Shown one piece after another: positions 8,034-15,436 of a stretch of DNA of 29,437 nt (its first letter is position 1; every line of letters begins with the position of its first letter). The notes under the pieces are model-generated. The model ran no database searches and had not been told where the DNA came from. It was given only the letters and a program-made list of their open reading frames with translations. The position numbers were made by a program, and so were the translations under genes. Origin of the DNA: JAABSQ01 sp041642315 (GTDB taxonomy: Bacteria > Desulfobacterota > Desulfobacteria > Desulfobacterales > Desulfococcaceae); assembly GCA_041642315.1 (NCBI GenBank), contig JBEPWQ010000013.1, positions 1-29,437 of the forward strand, given 5' to 3'.

Positions 8034-8104
8034 CAGAAAAGCACGCTAGGAGGTTTTCCTCGTCCCTTAGGACTTGTCACATCCCCACAACGTGCTTTTC
8101 TGTT
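8032..8104. repeat. 73-bp structured inverted repeat abutting the dsr promoter
   Basis: Perfect 14-bp arms: AACAGAAAAGCACG (8032-8045) and its complement (8091-8104). The 45-nt interior holds two adjacent small hairpins, GAGG-TTTT-CCTC (8050-8061) and GTCC-CTTA-GGAC (8062-8073), giving a branched fold. The left arm overlaps the last two bases of the dsr -35 box. On the plus strand the right arm runs into TTTTTT, like a terminator, but there is no plus-strand gene upstream. It could end transcripts from the TPR gene, bind a regulator of dsr, or be a small RNA. The remaining 54 bp to the TPR stop hold nothing clear. Confidence 0.55.
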
Positions 8105-8157
8105 TTTTCAGTCTTCGGGTTCAACAAGTTGGCAGAAGACCAAGGATTGCATGCCCA

Positions 8158-8799
8158 TCAGCTCGGCCGGTGCTCCTCGACTTCTTTTCGAATCTCGGGC
8201 GCCACCTCATAGCCGTATTCTACAGCTTTATCATAATGTTCGGCGGCTTTGCCGTAGTCCCCTTTTTCAAGGTAGGCGATGGTCAGGTTGTTGTGGGCCA
8301 CAGCGAACTCCGGCGCCAACTCGATCGCTTTGAGGCTGTTTTCGATGCTCTCATCGACCATGCCTTTCATCAGATATGCATTGGCCAAGGTGGCGAAGGC
8401 CTGGATAAAACGAAAATTGAAGGTGGTGGCTTTTTGAAGCGCCTTGATGGCCTCATCCACTTCCCCCCTTTGCAGATGGACGAAACCGATATTACCCCAT
8501 CCCTCGGAAAACCCCGGTTTGGCTTTCACCGCCTTTTTGTTGAATTCGAGACATCCGTCCACATCCCCCCGTCGAAGGCAAAGGCCACCCAGCTGAACAA
8601 AGGCTTCGGCCAGGCCGGGGCTGCACTCCACCGCCTTGAAGAGCGTTTCTTCGGCCTCATCATATTCTCCCTTCGCGATCAGGCCCACCGCCAGATTATA
8701 ATGGCTGGTGCCGCAATCGGGGTTGGAAGTCACATAGGACCGGTGTTTGGCAATATATTCCTCCACATCTTTCGGTTTATTCGTCTGCGTTTCGCTCAT
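8158..8799 (-). CDS. Tetratricopeptide repeat protein
   Basis: 213 residues made almost entirely of TPR units (about five to six, from residue 30 onward), for example TSHYNLAVGLIAKGEYDEAE, AEAFVQLGGLCLRRGDVDGC, AFATLANAYLMKGMVDESIE and VAHNNLTIAYLEKGDYGKAA. No signal peptide or membrane segment is seen, so it is probably a cytoplasmic protein-protein scaffold. ATG 8799 has an AAAGGG ribosome-binding sequence and its own likely promoter (8835-8862). It lies upstream of dsrA in the same direction, separated by 340 bp that hold the dsr promoter. An assembly or scaffolding role for the Dsr complex is suggested only by position. Confidence 0.9.
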   Translation of the reverse strand: MSETQTNKPKDVEEYIAKHRSYVTSNPDCGTSHYNLAVGLIAKGEYDEAEETLFKAVECSPGLAEAFVQLGGLCLRRGDVDGCLEFNKKAVKAKPGFSEGWGNIGFVHLQRGEVDEAIKALQKATTFNFRFIQAFATLANAYLMKGMVDESIENSLKAIELAPEFAVAHNNLTIAYLEKGDYGKAAEHYDKAVEYGYEVAPEIRKEVEEHRPS

Positions 8800-8834
8800 G
8801 ATATATATCCCTTTTTTTGTAATTTTTTGGGGCT

Positions 8835-8862
8835 ATTATGGCAGCCGATCCCGCCTTGTCAA
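8835..8862 (-). promoter_or_regulatory. sigma70-type promoter of the TPR gene
   Basis: Minus strand TTGACA (8857-8862), 16 bp, CATAAT (8835-8840), with transcription expected to start near 8828, about 29 nt before ATG 8799. Confidence 0.6.
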
Positions 8863-8901
8863 GGAAAAAGGGCGGTACGGAAAAAACCCCGCACAAGTTC
8901 C

Positions 8902-8931
8902 TTGACATTGATCAAAATTCTCATTTATAAT
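8902..8931 (+). promoter_or_regulatory. sigma70-type promoter of the DapA-family gene, with FNR/CRP-like half sites
   Basis: TTGACA (8902-8907), 18 bp, TATAAT (8926-8931): both boxes are full consensus. The -35 region also reads TTGACATTGATCAA (8902-8915), one base from the FNR-type TTGAT-N4-ATCAA, so an FNR/CRP-family regulator could compete with polymerase there. The promoter is well supported; the operator is speculative. Confidence 0.72.
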
Positions 8932-8963
8932 TTAAGATCTATTGGTCGCCGCTAACAATATAA

Positions 8964-8993
8964 GATCGAACCCGCTCGAATGCAGGTTCGATC
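8964..8993 (+). promoter_or_regulatory. Leader hairpin before the DapA-family gene
   Basis: Perfect 9-bp arms GATCGAACC / GGTTCGATC around a 12-nt loop, about 26 nt after the predicted transcription start and 39 nt before ATG 9033. The right arm looks like a tRNA T-arm (GGTTCGATCC), but no tRNA body can be folded around it. It may act as a 5' mRNA stabiliser or a transcriptional or translational control element. Confidence 0.45.
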
Positions 8994-9032
8994 CACCTTT
9001 ACATGATGTTATCCCTTCAAGAGGAGAGGTTT

Positions 9033-10070
9033 ATGATTTCGGGTACATTTACCGCACTGATCACCCCCTTCAGGGGCGAAGCCGTGGATTACGAGGGAAT
9101 CGATGCCCTGGTCGATTTCCAGATCGCCAACGGCATCACCGGCATACTGGCCGTCGGTACCACCGGGGAGAGCCCGGTGCTGACCTGGAAAGAGCACAAC
9201 GCCGTCATCGAAAGGATCGCCCAAAGAAGAGGGCGCAAATGCTCCCTCATCGCCGGAACCGGCAGCAATAACACCCGGGAAGCGCTGGAGGGCACCGCCC
9301 ATGCCGCGAAGGTAGGCGCCGAAGCCGTCCTGCTGGTGGACCCCTATTATAACGGCCCCAGTTCCCTGGAAATTCGGAAGGAATACATCGAACCGGTGGC
9401 AAAGGCTTTTCCAGAAATTGAGATGATCCCCTATATCATCCCCGGGCGAACCGGAACCCAACTGATTCCCGAAGACCTGGCCATGCTCCACGAGAGCTAT
9501 AAGAACGTCTCCACAGTCAAGGAAGCCACCGGAAATCTGGAGAATATGAAGCGCACCCGGGAATGCTGCGGCCCGGATTTCACGCTCCTCTCCGGAGACG
9601 ACGGCATCACCTTTGACATGATGACCACCCCGGAGATCGCCGCCGCCGGAGTCATTTCGGTGGCTTCGAACATCGTCCCCAAGGGGGTCTCCGATATGGT
9701 TCGACATCTGGCTCAAGGTGAGATCGAAGCGGCCCTGGATCTCAAGAACCGACTCGACCCGCTGTTCAACCTGGTAACGGTCAAGACCGCTGAAACATCG
9801 CCGTACGGTGAGGTCGTATTCCGGGCCCGAAACCCTCTTGCCGTCAAGGCCCTCATGAGCATCCTGGGAATGCCGGCCGGCCCCTGCAGACAGCCCCTGG
9901 GCAAGCTGACCCGGAACGCCCTGGATATCGTCCTGAATGCGGCCCGAAAAGTACAGGCCGAATCCCCGAAGCTCCTCAAGCCGATCGCCGATGCCTTCGG
10001 CGTCGATATCGAATCCCGCCTGGCGGATTCAACACTTCACGAAGCATACTGTTACCCGGGAGCCTACTGA
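9033..10070 (+). CDS. dapA: 4-hydroxy-tetrahydrodipicolinate synthase family protein (DapA-like aldolase)
   Basis: A TIM-barrel Schiff-base lyase of 345 residues. DapA condenses pyruvate with aspartate semialdehyde in lysine/diaminopimelate synthesis. Visible: GTTGES (the Thr-Thr of the proton relay), DPYYNGPS (Tyr107 region of E. coli DapA), PYIIPGRTG (catalytic Tyr and substrate-carboxylate Arg; the usual Asn after Tyr is Ile) and Schiff-base Lys163 in TVKEATGN. The frame opens at 9003, but ATG 9033 has the GAGAGG ribosome-binding sequence and the normal MISGTFTALITPF start. It is about 50 residues longer than typical DapA because of a C-terminal extension (from about residue 295, KLTRNALDIV...CYPGAY). 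It is monocistronic and no other lysine genes are adjacent, so another pyruvate aldolase activity of the DapA/NanA superfamily remains possible. Confidence 0.85.
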   Translation: MISGTFTALITPFRGEAVDYEGIDALVDFQIANGITGILAVGTTGESPVLTWKEHNAVIERIAQRRGRKCSLIAGTGSNNTREALEGTAHAAKVGAEAVLLVDPYYNGPSSLEIRKEYIEPVAKAFPEIEMIPYIIPGRTGTQLIPEDLAMLHESYKNVSTVKEATGNLENMKRTRECCGPDFTLLSGDDGITFDMMTTPEIAAAGVISVASNIVPKGVSDMVRHLAQGEIEAALDLKNRLDPLFNLVTVKTAETSPYGEVVFRARNPLAVKALMSILGMPAGPCRQPLGKLTRNALDIVLNAARKVQAESPKLLKPIADAFGVDIESRLADSTLHEAYCYPGAY

Positions 10071-10078
10071 CGTAAGGA

Positions 10079-10112
10079 ATCCCCCCTGCTCAATGCCGAG
10101 ATTTGGGGGGAT
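10079..10112 (+). terminator. Inverted repeat after the DapA-family gene
   Basis: 8-bp perfect arms ATCCCCCC / GGGGGGAT with an 18-nt loop, eight bases after the dapA stop, between convergent genes. There is no T-tract, so intrinsic termination is uncertain. Confidence 0.4.
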
Positions 10113-10153
10113 GTCGAATCGGATCCGGGCTCAGAGGGCTGTCTTCGGGGGCG

Positions 10154-10960
10154 TTACGAACGATTTTCATTGACAGAAACCGTCTGTTTTTCCATGTTTA
10201 CTTCGAAGTTTTCATTATTGAACAAGAGACCCCTGAGCCACTCGAGGCCGAACTTGAGAAGCGCGATATCATCGGTCTTGATCTGTTCGACCGTCTCGGG
10301 CGACACCTGGTAGCGTGTCAGAAAGGAGCTTTCGAACACGAACCTTCTAAATTTATCGATATTGTAGCTCACCATAAAGAAGAGTTCTTTGCTCTTTTCG
10401 GTCATTTTAATGTTCTGAGGAAATGACCGCTTCCGCACCACCAGATCGGTCCACTCCCGATTGATTTCATCATGGATGTCTACCCCCTGGTCCTTCCGCC
10501 AGTCCCGAACGGTCCACTCCGCATCCTCTTCAAATCCGAGGCAATGAGGTTCGTTCACAAAGAAGAAAAAACCTTCATCGTCAGCCCCTTCCTTATGGGT
10601 CAACGTAGCGACCCCCACCGGATAATAGCGACAGGTGGTGGGTCTGTCTTCATAAATGATGCAGCCGTCCTCCCGGACAAAGGGACAGGATTCCTCCTCG
10701 TCATCCAGAAGCCGCAGTGTGACCACCGGCAGATCGGTCTTTTCCATCAAGCGAGGCTCGGTATAGATCGCCAGAAACTCTTCCGAACTTAACCCCAGAC
10801 GATTTTTTAGCCGAATGATATCATAGGGGGTCAGAATGATGTTGATCCCCCGGCAGCATTTGGTAAAGCATTCCACCCCTTTGTGGCATTTGAAATTGAA
10901 TTTGCTGTTCATTCCCAGCCGAATCGGGGTGATATCGGCCATTTTATCTTTGTTTTTCAT
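10154..10960 (-). CDS. YkgJ-family cysteine-cluster protein (putative Zn/Fe chelate domain)
   Basis: 268 residues. The N-terminal 120 residues have the CxxxCxxCC-type arrangement of the YkgJ/UPF0153 family: CHKGVECFTKCCRG, then CPFVREDGCIIYEDRPTTCRYYPVG. This pattern is thought to bind zinc or an Fe-S cluster; no member's enzymatic role is firmly known to me. Cys in PHCLGF could add a ligand. The C-terminal half (VDIHDEINREWTDLV... to the end) has no familiar motif. No signal peptide is seen, so it is cytoplasmic. ATG 10960 has an AAGGA sequence at long spacing; ATG 10942 is an alternative. It stands alone, after the terminator of the etf operon. Confidence 0.8.
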   Translation of the reverse strand: MKNKDKMADITPIRLGMNSKFNFKCHKGVECFTKCCRGINIILTPYDIIRLKNRLGLSSEEFLAIYTEPRLMEKTDLPVVTLRLLDDEEESCPFVREDGCIIYEDRPTTCRYYPVGVATLTHKEGADDEGFFFFVNEPHCLGFEEDAEWTVRDWRKDQGVDIHDEINREWTDLVVRKRSFPQNIKMTEKSKELFFMVSYNIDKFRRFVFESSFLTRYQVSPETVEQIKTDDIALLKFGLEWLRGLLFNNENFEVNMEKQTVSVNENRS

Positions 10961-11270
10961 ACGGGTTTATTTTTCCTTTTCTCGTTATAAGCTCAAAACG
11001 CTCCGAATAGAGCGGATATGCCTATCCCATTTTTAAAACCTTCACCAACAGATGAAAAGGCCTAAAAAAAATTCAAAACGGCCTGTTCATCGCTTGCCAC
11101 CGCGCGATTGTCGACGGACGAAGAATCCTTTTCTTGCTTCATTACCTGCTCTCTTTTGAAAAATCGAATCGACCGCCGCCGCAGGCAAGCGGAATTCAAT
11201 GACGGGTTATGACAAAATAATGAGCCCTGGTCAAGGCAAGACCGGTAAAGCCGCAGAAGGAACAGAAAAG
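10961..11270. other. Non-coding stretch upstream of the YkgJ-family gene
   Basis: About 310 bp with no credible gene. It is AT-rich near the ykgJ start and should hold that gene's promoter, but I find no convincing -35/-10 pair. Short open frames here lack ribosome-binding sites and recognisable protein features. Confidence 0.5.
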
Positions 11271-11304
11271 AAACCGGCCGGTTTCTTTTGGAAACGGCCG
11301 GTTT
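11271..11304 (-). terminator. Intrinsic terminator of the etf operon
   Basis: Arms AAACCGGCCGGTTTC (11271-11285) and GAAACGGCCGGTTT (11291-11304) pair with a single bulge around a 5-nt loop. On the minus strand the hairpin is followed by CTTTTCTGTT. It lies about 175 bp after the etfA stop, with a larger inverted repeat between. Confidence 0.65.
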
Positions 11305-11311
11305 TGGCCAC

Positions 11312-11446
11312 GATCACCGTTTCGGCCACCCCGGGATCTTTTTTCCGGACCGGCAAGAACTCGCATTCGCTCAGACAGCTTCCCGGCACGGAAAAAAGAT
11401 CCCGGGGTGGCCTGCCTATCATTCAGGCTTGGCCGAAACGATGATC
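11312..11446. repeat. Long branched inverted repeat downstream of etfA
   Basis: A perfect 24-bp inverted repeat (11324-11347 with 11389-11412; core CACCCCGGGATCTTTTTTCC) encloses a 41-nt loop. An outer 17-bp segment, 11312-11328, pairs with 11430-11446 with one mismatch. The right side carries an extra 17-nt insert (11413-11429) that forms its own small hairpin (GCCT...AGGC), so the whole folds as a long stem with a side arm. No coding sequence, transposase or target duplication is seen. Possible roles are a 3'-end protecting structure of the etf transcript, a MITE-like or REP-like element, or a double terminator. Confidence 0.7.
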
Positions 11447-11478
11447 AAGGCCTCGGATTTTTGAAAGACGGGAAAGGA

Positions 11479-12453
11479 TTATTTTTCTTCGGCGATACCT
11501 TCAGCCAATTCGGGAACGAATTCAAGGATATCGGCGACCACCCCTACATCCGCGACCTGAAAAATAGGTGCTTTGGGGTTCTTGTTCACCGCCACGATAA
11601 ACGGAGCCCCTTTGAGGCCGCCCATATGCTGAAAAGAACCGCTGATGCCTAAAGCCACATAGACCTTGGGCTTGACCGTCTGACCGGAGGTACCCACCTG
11701 GCGTGACTTCTCCAGCCACTTGGCGTCCACGATGGGACGGGAACAGGAGACGTCCGCGCCCATGGCTTCCGCCAGCTCTTCGATCATCTCGAGATTGTCC
11801 TGGTCCTCGATACCCCGACCCACCGAAACCAACACATCCGATTTGGTGATGTCGACCTCGCCCATCTCGGCCTCGACGATCTCCAGGTACCGCCGGGTGG
11901 AGGTCAAATCTCCAACCTCGCCGGATTTATCGGTCACCTGACCGCCCGAGGATTTGCTTTCGTCGGGCTGAAATGAACCGGGCCGAGGGGTAATCACGGC
12001 CCCGCCGGAAATATCCGCCTGAACATGGGTGCTGACCATGCCGCCGAATTCCTGGCGAATCACTTTCAGGGTATCGCCTTCCAATCCCTCGAAATCGGCC
12101 ACATCGGGAAGATAGGGAGCGTCCAGCTTCACGGAAAGGCCCGGCGAAACGTCGAGACCAAAGTGCTCATGGGGAACCAGCACCACCGCATCCTTGGGCA
12201 GAATTCCGACCAGCGCTTTTCGAACCAGTTCGGCGTTGGGATAGGCCAGATCCGCATGATCCACTTTCCAGACCTCTGAATAAGAGGCGGTCATCTCGTT
12301 GCAGACGGTGTTCAGATTGTCTCCGGAGCCGGTGACCACGGCGACGACCGAGGCGTCGGGGTCGATTTTTTTGGCGGCGGTGATCAGCTCAAGAGCCGTA
12401 TCGTCCGGAGTCCCTTCTTTGTGCAGAATATATGCAAAAACCTGTCGGCTCAT
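11479..12453 (-). CDS. etfA: Electron transfer flavoprotein subunit alpha
   Basis: 324 residues, the FAD-carrying alpha subunit that takes electrons from acyl-CoA dehydrogenases. The C-terminal FAD domain is clear: VLVSVGRGIEDQDN, SRPIVDAKWLEKSRQVGTSG, VKPKVYVALGISGSFQHMGG, and FIVAVNKNPKAPIFQVADVG. ATG 12453 overlaps the stop of etfB by one base (TAATG), so the two subunits are translationally coupled. The product is expected to deliver electrons to the membrane oxidoreductase encoded just upstream. Confidence 0.97.
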   Translation of the reverse strand: MSRQVFAYILHKEGTPDDTALELITAAKKIDPDASVVAVVTGSGDNLNTVCNEMTASYSEVWKVDHADLAYPNAELVRKALVGILPKDAVVLVPHEHFGLDVSPGLSVKLDAPYLPDVADFEGLEGDTLKVIRQEFGGMVSTHVQADISGGAVITPRPGSFQPDESKSSGGQVTDKSGEVGDLTSTRRYLEIVEAEMGEVDITKSDVLVSVGRGIEDQDNLEMIEELAEAMGADVSCSRPIVDAKWLEKSRQVGTSGQTVKPKVYVALGISGSFQHMGGLKGAPFIVAVNKNPKAPIFQVADVGVVADILEFVPELAEGIAEEK

Positions 12454-13235
12454 TACTTGATACCTCCTTTGGCTTTGAGAATTTCAACCAGCTTTTCAAT
12501 GATCTCCTCGGTGCTGCCTTCCAGCATTTCAGCGCCTTCACCCGGTTCCGGAACAAAATAGTCGACCCGGTTCACCTTGGGTGCCACCGCCGATGCTTCG
12601 AGCCCCAGATCCCCGGCGGTGCGGACCGGAATGTCCAGCGAGGCCACCTTCCGTATACCGCGGATGCCGACGTACCGGGGTTCGTTGATACCGGTCTGAA
12701 TGGAGAGCACGCAGGGCAGCTCGATCTCGTTCATCTCCTGGTTACCGCCGGCGATCTCGCGTCCGGCCTTAATCTTTTTATCGTCGATGATTTCCAGGAA
12801 GTTGACCAGAGATGCATAGGGCACATCCAGCATGGCGGCCAGCATGCCGCCCACCTGGCCGGCGCCGTCGTCGGCCTGGGCCCCGGTCAGAATCAGATCA
12901 TAATTTCCTTTTTCGATCTCGGCCTTCAAAATCGCGGCGATCCCCCGGCCGTCCGCCCCTTCAAAGGCCTCGTCCGAAATCAGAATGCCTTTGTCGGCGC
13001 CCATGGCCATTTCCCGCCGCAGCACCTCTTCGGCTTCTTCATCTCCCACGGTGATGACCGTCACCGTTCCGCCGACCTTGTCGCGGATCTGGATGGCTTC
13101 CTCCACCGCATAATTGTCCCATTCATTGACCGAATAGACCAGATCATCCCGTTCGATATCGGTTCCCTTGCTGTTGACCTCGATTTCATTCTCAGAGGCA
13201 TCCGGCACTCGTTTCACACATACCAAAATTTCCAT
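12453..13235 (-). CDS. etfB: Electron transfer flavoprotein subunit beta
   Basis: 260 residues with the beta-subunit start MEILVCVKRVPDA, SVNEWDNYAVEEAIQIRD, the AMP-binding-type stretch DLILTGAQADDGAGQVGGML, and the LPCVLSIQTGINEPRY segment. It forms the EtfAB heterodimer with the following gene. A GGGAGGAG ribosome-binding sequence precedes ATG 13235. It lies 59 bp after the membrane oxidoreductase gene in the same direction, matching the etfBA-EMO arrangement of fatty-acid oxidising anaerobes. Confidence 0.97.
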   Translation of the reverse strand: MEILVCVKRVPDASENEIEVNSKGTDIERDDLVYSVNEWDNYAVEEAIQIRDKVGGTVTVITVGDEEAEEVLRREMAMGADKGILISDEAFEGADGRGIAAILKAEIEKGNYDLILTGAQADDGAGQVGGMLAAMLDVPYASLVNFLEIIDDKKIKAGREIAGGNQEMNEIELPCVLSIQTGINEPRYVGIRGIRKVASLDIPVRTAGDLGLEASAVAPKVNRVDYFVPEPGEGAEMLEGSTEEIIEKLVEILKAKGGIK

Positions 13236-13294
13236 ATGACTCCTCCCGGATCGTTATAAAATCTTACATTTTAGGTTCACGCCAGCGGCTTGTA

Positions 13295-15367
13295 TCAAGC
13301 CGCGATCAGATGCTGATCGACCAGTTCCACCAGATCCACCACCGTCATCTGCCCCTCCAGACCGCTGGTCTTGATGGCGTCTTCGATGTTGACCATGCAG
13401 AATGGGCAGGCGGTGACGATGATGTTGGCACCGGCCTCATTGGCCATCTGGACCCGAAGCTGCCCCATCCGCTTGTCCTCGATGGGTTCATAAAAGAGAT
13501 ACAGTCCGCCGCCCCCGCAGCAGAAAGAGCGGTCCCGGCATTTGTCCATCTCGACCCGCTTGATTCCCGGAATCTGATCCAGTACATCCCGCGGAATATC
13601 ATACAGGCCGTTATGGCGGCCCAGATAGCAGGGATCATGGTAGGTATAGACCGCATCGGTGTTCTCGATGGATTTGAGCCGGATCTTTCCCGTATCCAGG
13701 GCCTGAGCGATGAGCTGACTGATATGCTCCACCGGCGGCAGCCCGTTGTAGTCTTTCTTGAAAGCGTTGTAGGCGTGGGGATCGGCGGTCACAATCTTTT
13801 TCACACCGGACTCGGCGATCATTTCGGTGTTGTGGTCCCGAAGCTCCTGGAACAGCATTTCCTCGCCGAACCGGCGCACCTCATGGCCGCTGTCCTTTTC
13901 TCCTTTTCCCAGTATCCCGAACTCCACGCCCGCCGCCGTGAGCACCCGCGCCGCGGCCCGGCCCAGTTTCTGGATGTTGTCGTCATATGAGGTAACGCTG
14001 TCCACGAAATAGAGGGTGTCGGCGGTTCCCCCTTTTTCGAGCACCTTCACCGGGCACTCGGCCTTGAATTCCTTTTCTTTGGTCCAGTCGGCACGCTTCT
14101 TTTCCATCTTGCCGTAGGGATTTCCACGTTTTTCCAGGGCCTGGAGCGGTTTTTGAACCGATTGGGGGACGTTCCCCTCATCCACCATTCCCCGGCGAAG
14201 ATCGACCATCTTGTCGATGTACTCGATCATCAGGGGACACTCCTCCTCACAGGCGCCGCAGGTGGTACAGGACCAGATCTCGTCCTCGCTGTAGATGGAA
14301 CCGATCAACGGTTCTCCTTTTTTGAACCCGCCCCGCAGCGGATACTTGTCGAAGCAGTAATCCCGCGCCTTGATGGAGATGAACCGGGGCGACAGAGGCC
14401 GGCCCACGGCAGTGGCCGGGCACTGGTCCGAACACCGCCCGCAGTCGGCGCAGGAATAGAAATCGAGGATGTGCTTCCAGGTGAAATCCTCGAAATTCTT
14501 GGAGCCGAAAGAATCCAGGTCGAGCAGTTTTTCCTCCGGCACCCCCCACTTGACCGGTTTGACGCTGCCCTTGTTCAGCTTGAGAAAATAGACATTGAAC
14601 AAAGAAGTGATAACGTGGAAATGCTTGCCCAGGGGCAGTATGCAGAGAAAGGAAAAGAAAATAATGTCATGGAGATAGTAGGCGGCCAGATGAATCCCCT
14701 GAAGCGTCTCGATCGATACATCGGCCAGAATGATTTTAAAAAACCAGGCCAGGCTCAAGGGGGCGATCAGCTCGGCGTGAAGCCCCAGCTGTTGATTGGC
14801 CGACATGGCGCTGGCCTCATACATGCTCTCGGTGATCAGCAGAGCGCAAATCATCCCCAGAATGAAGATCGCCTCCGGGGTGTGGTCCTTTCCGTACTGT
14901 GGAGGCACCTTGTACCGGTCCGGCTTGAAAAAGCCCCTTCGAACGGCCGCAATCAGGGCGGCGACAAAGACTATGGTCACCGCGTAGTCTTTGATGACAT
15001 TGTAAAAACGGCCGAAACCGCCGCCGAAGCCCGGCACAACGAAGTCTTCGGCAACCCCCAGAAAGACCAGCGACAGAGACCGAATCGACAAAATTAGGAA
15101 GCCTGCAAACAGCATGATGTGGAGCACACCCCCGACCCGATACCGCGGCTGCTTCAGCTGGCCGAGCCACAGCTTCAGAACCGCCCAGAGCCGCTGCGGT
15201 ACCCTGTCGAAGCGGTAATCGGGATTGGCCAGAACCAGCGGAGCTGACCGCTGAGCCACAATATAGGTGAACAGAGCCACTCCGACAACCGGAATCAGCA
15301 CCGAAAAAATGACCGTGGGAATTCCGAACACAGTTGCATTGGCAGGAGAGATTAGAGCAGTTTCCAT
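13295..15367 (-). CDS. Membrane-bound EtfAB:(methyl)menaquinone oxidoreductase (EMO-type, HdrD-like Fe-S protein)
   Basis: 690 residues. Residues 1-260 hold about six hydrophobic segments of a NarI-like cytochrome b domain. Two [4Fe-4S] ferredoxin motifs follow: CADCGRCSDQCP (C306, C309, C312, C316) and CTTCGACEEECP (C367, C370, C373, C377). The last part is HdrD-like with one intact CCG motif, C580, C616-C617-G618, C654 and C657 (non-cubane [4Fe-4S] type). The first CCG copy (about 450-530) is degenerate: VDSVTSYDD, KDSG (D492-S493) and DPHA where cysteines are expected. Proteins of this DUF224 family, encoded beside etfBA, pass acyl-CoA dehydrogenase electrons from EtfAB to menaquinone in syntrophic and sulfate-reducing fatty-acid oxidisers. 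The start at 15367 has AAAGGAGAAG upstream. A FadR-like operator (15415-15436) covers the likely transcription start. Confidence 0.9.
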   Translation of the reverse strand: METALISPANATVFGIPTVIFSVLIPVVGVALFTYIVAQRSAPLVLANPDYRFDRVPQRLWAVLKLWLGQLKQPRYRVGGVLHIMLFAGFLILSIRSLSLVFLGVAEDFVVPGFGGGFGRFYNVIKDYAVTIVFVAALIAAVRRGFFKPDRYKVPPQYGKDHTPEAIFILGMICALLITESMYEASAMSANQQLGLHAELIAPLSLAWFFKIILADVSIETLQGIHLAAYYLHDIIFFSFLCILPLGKHFHVITSLFNVYFLKLNKGSVKPVKWGVPEEKLLDLDSFGSKNFEDFTWKHILDFYSCADCGRCSDQCPATAVGRPLSPRFISIKARDYCFDKYPLRGGFKKGEPLIGSIYSEDEIWSCTTCGACEEECPLMIEYIDKMVDLRRGMVDEGNVPQSVQKPLQALEKRGNPYGKMEKKRADWTKEKEFKAECPVKVLEKGGTADTLYFVDSVTSYDDNIQKLGRAAARVLTAAGVEFGILGKGEKDSGHEVRRFGEEMLFQELRDHNTEMIAESGVKKIVTADPHAYNAFKKDYNGLPPVEHISQLIAQALDTGKIRLKSIENTDAVYTYHDPCYLGRHNGLYDIPRDVLDQIPGIKRVEMDKCRDRSFCCGGGGLYLFYEPIEDKRMGQLRVQMANEAGANIIVTACPFCMVNIEDAIKTSGLEGQMTVVDLVELVDQHLIAA

Positions 15368-15414
15368 TTTTTACTTCACTTCTCCTTTCATTGGTGATAT
15401 GCAAGTCAATGTGG

Positions 15415-15436
15415 AATGAATGAGTATTCATTCATT
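15415..15436. promoter_or_regulatory. FadR-like (TetR family) operator at the EMO-etfBA promoter
   Basis: AATGAATGA-GTAT-TCATTCATT, perfect 9-bp arms. It matches the TGAATGA-N4-TCATTCA pattern known for Bacillus FadR and is nearly identical to the palindrome in front of the window's own TetR gene (20246-20265). It sits at the predicted start of transcription of the EMO-etfBA operon, so binding should repress it. Confidence 0.8.

Noticed and set aside
8964..8993. Possible tRNA, because of a GGTTCGATCC arm
   Set aside because: No acceptor, D or anticodon stems can be placed around it; only a simple hairpin is left.
11199..11444. Small open frames and a possible insertion sequence in the etfA downstream region
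   Set aside because: The long inverted repeats explain the open frames; there is no transposase, no target-site duplication and no ribosome-binding site.
12432..15097. Long open frames opposite etfB and the EMO gene
   Set aside because: The sense-strand genes are unmistakable and the antisense products show no motif or initiation signal.
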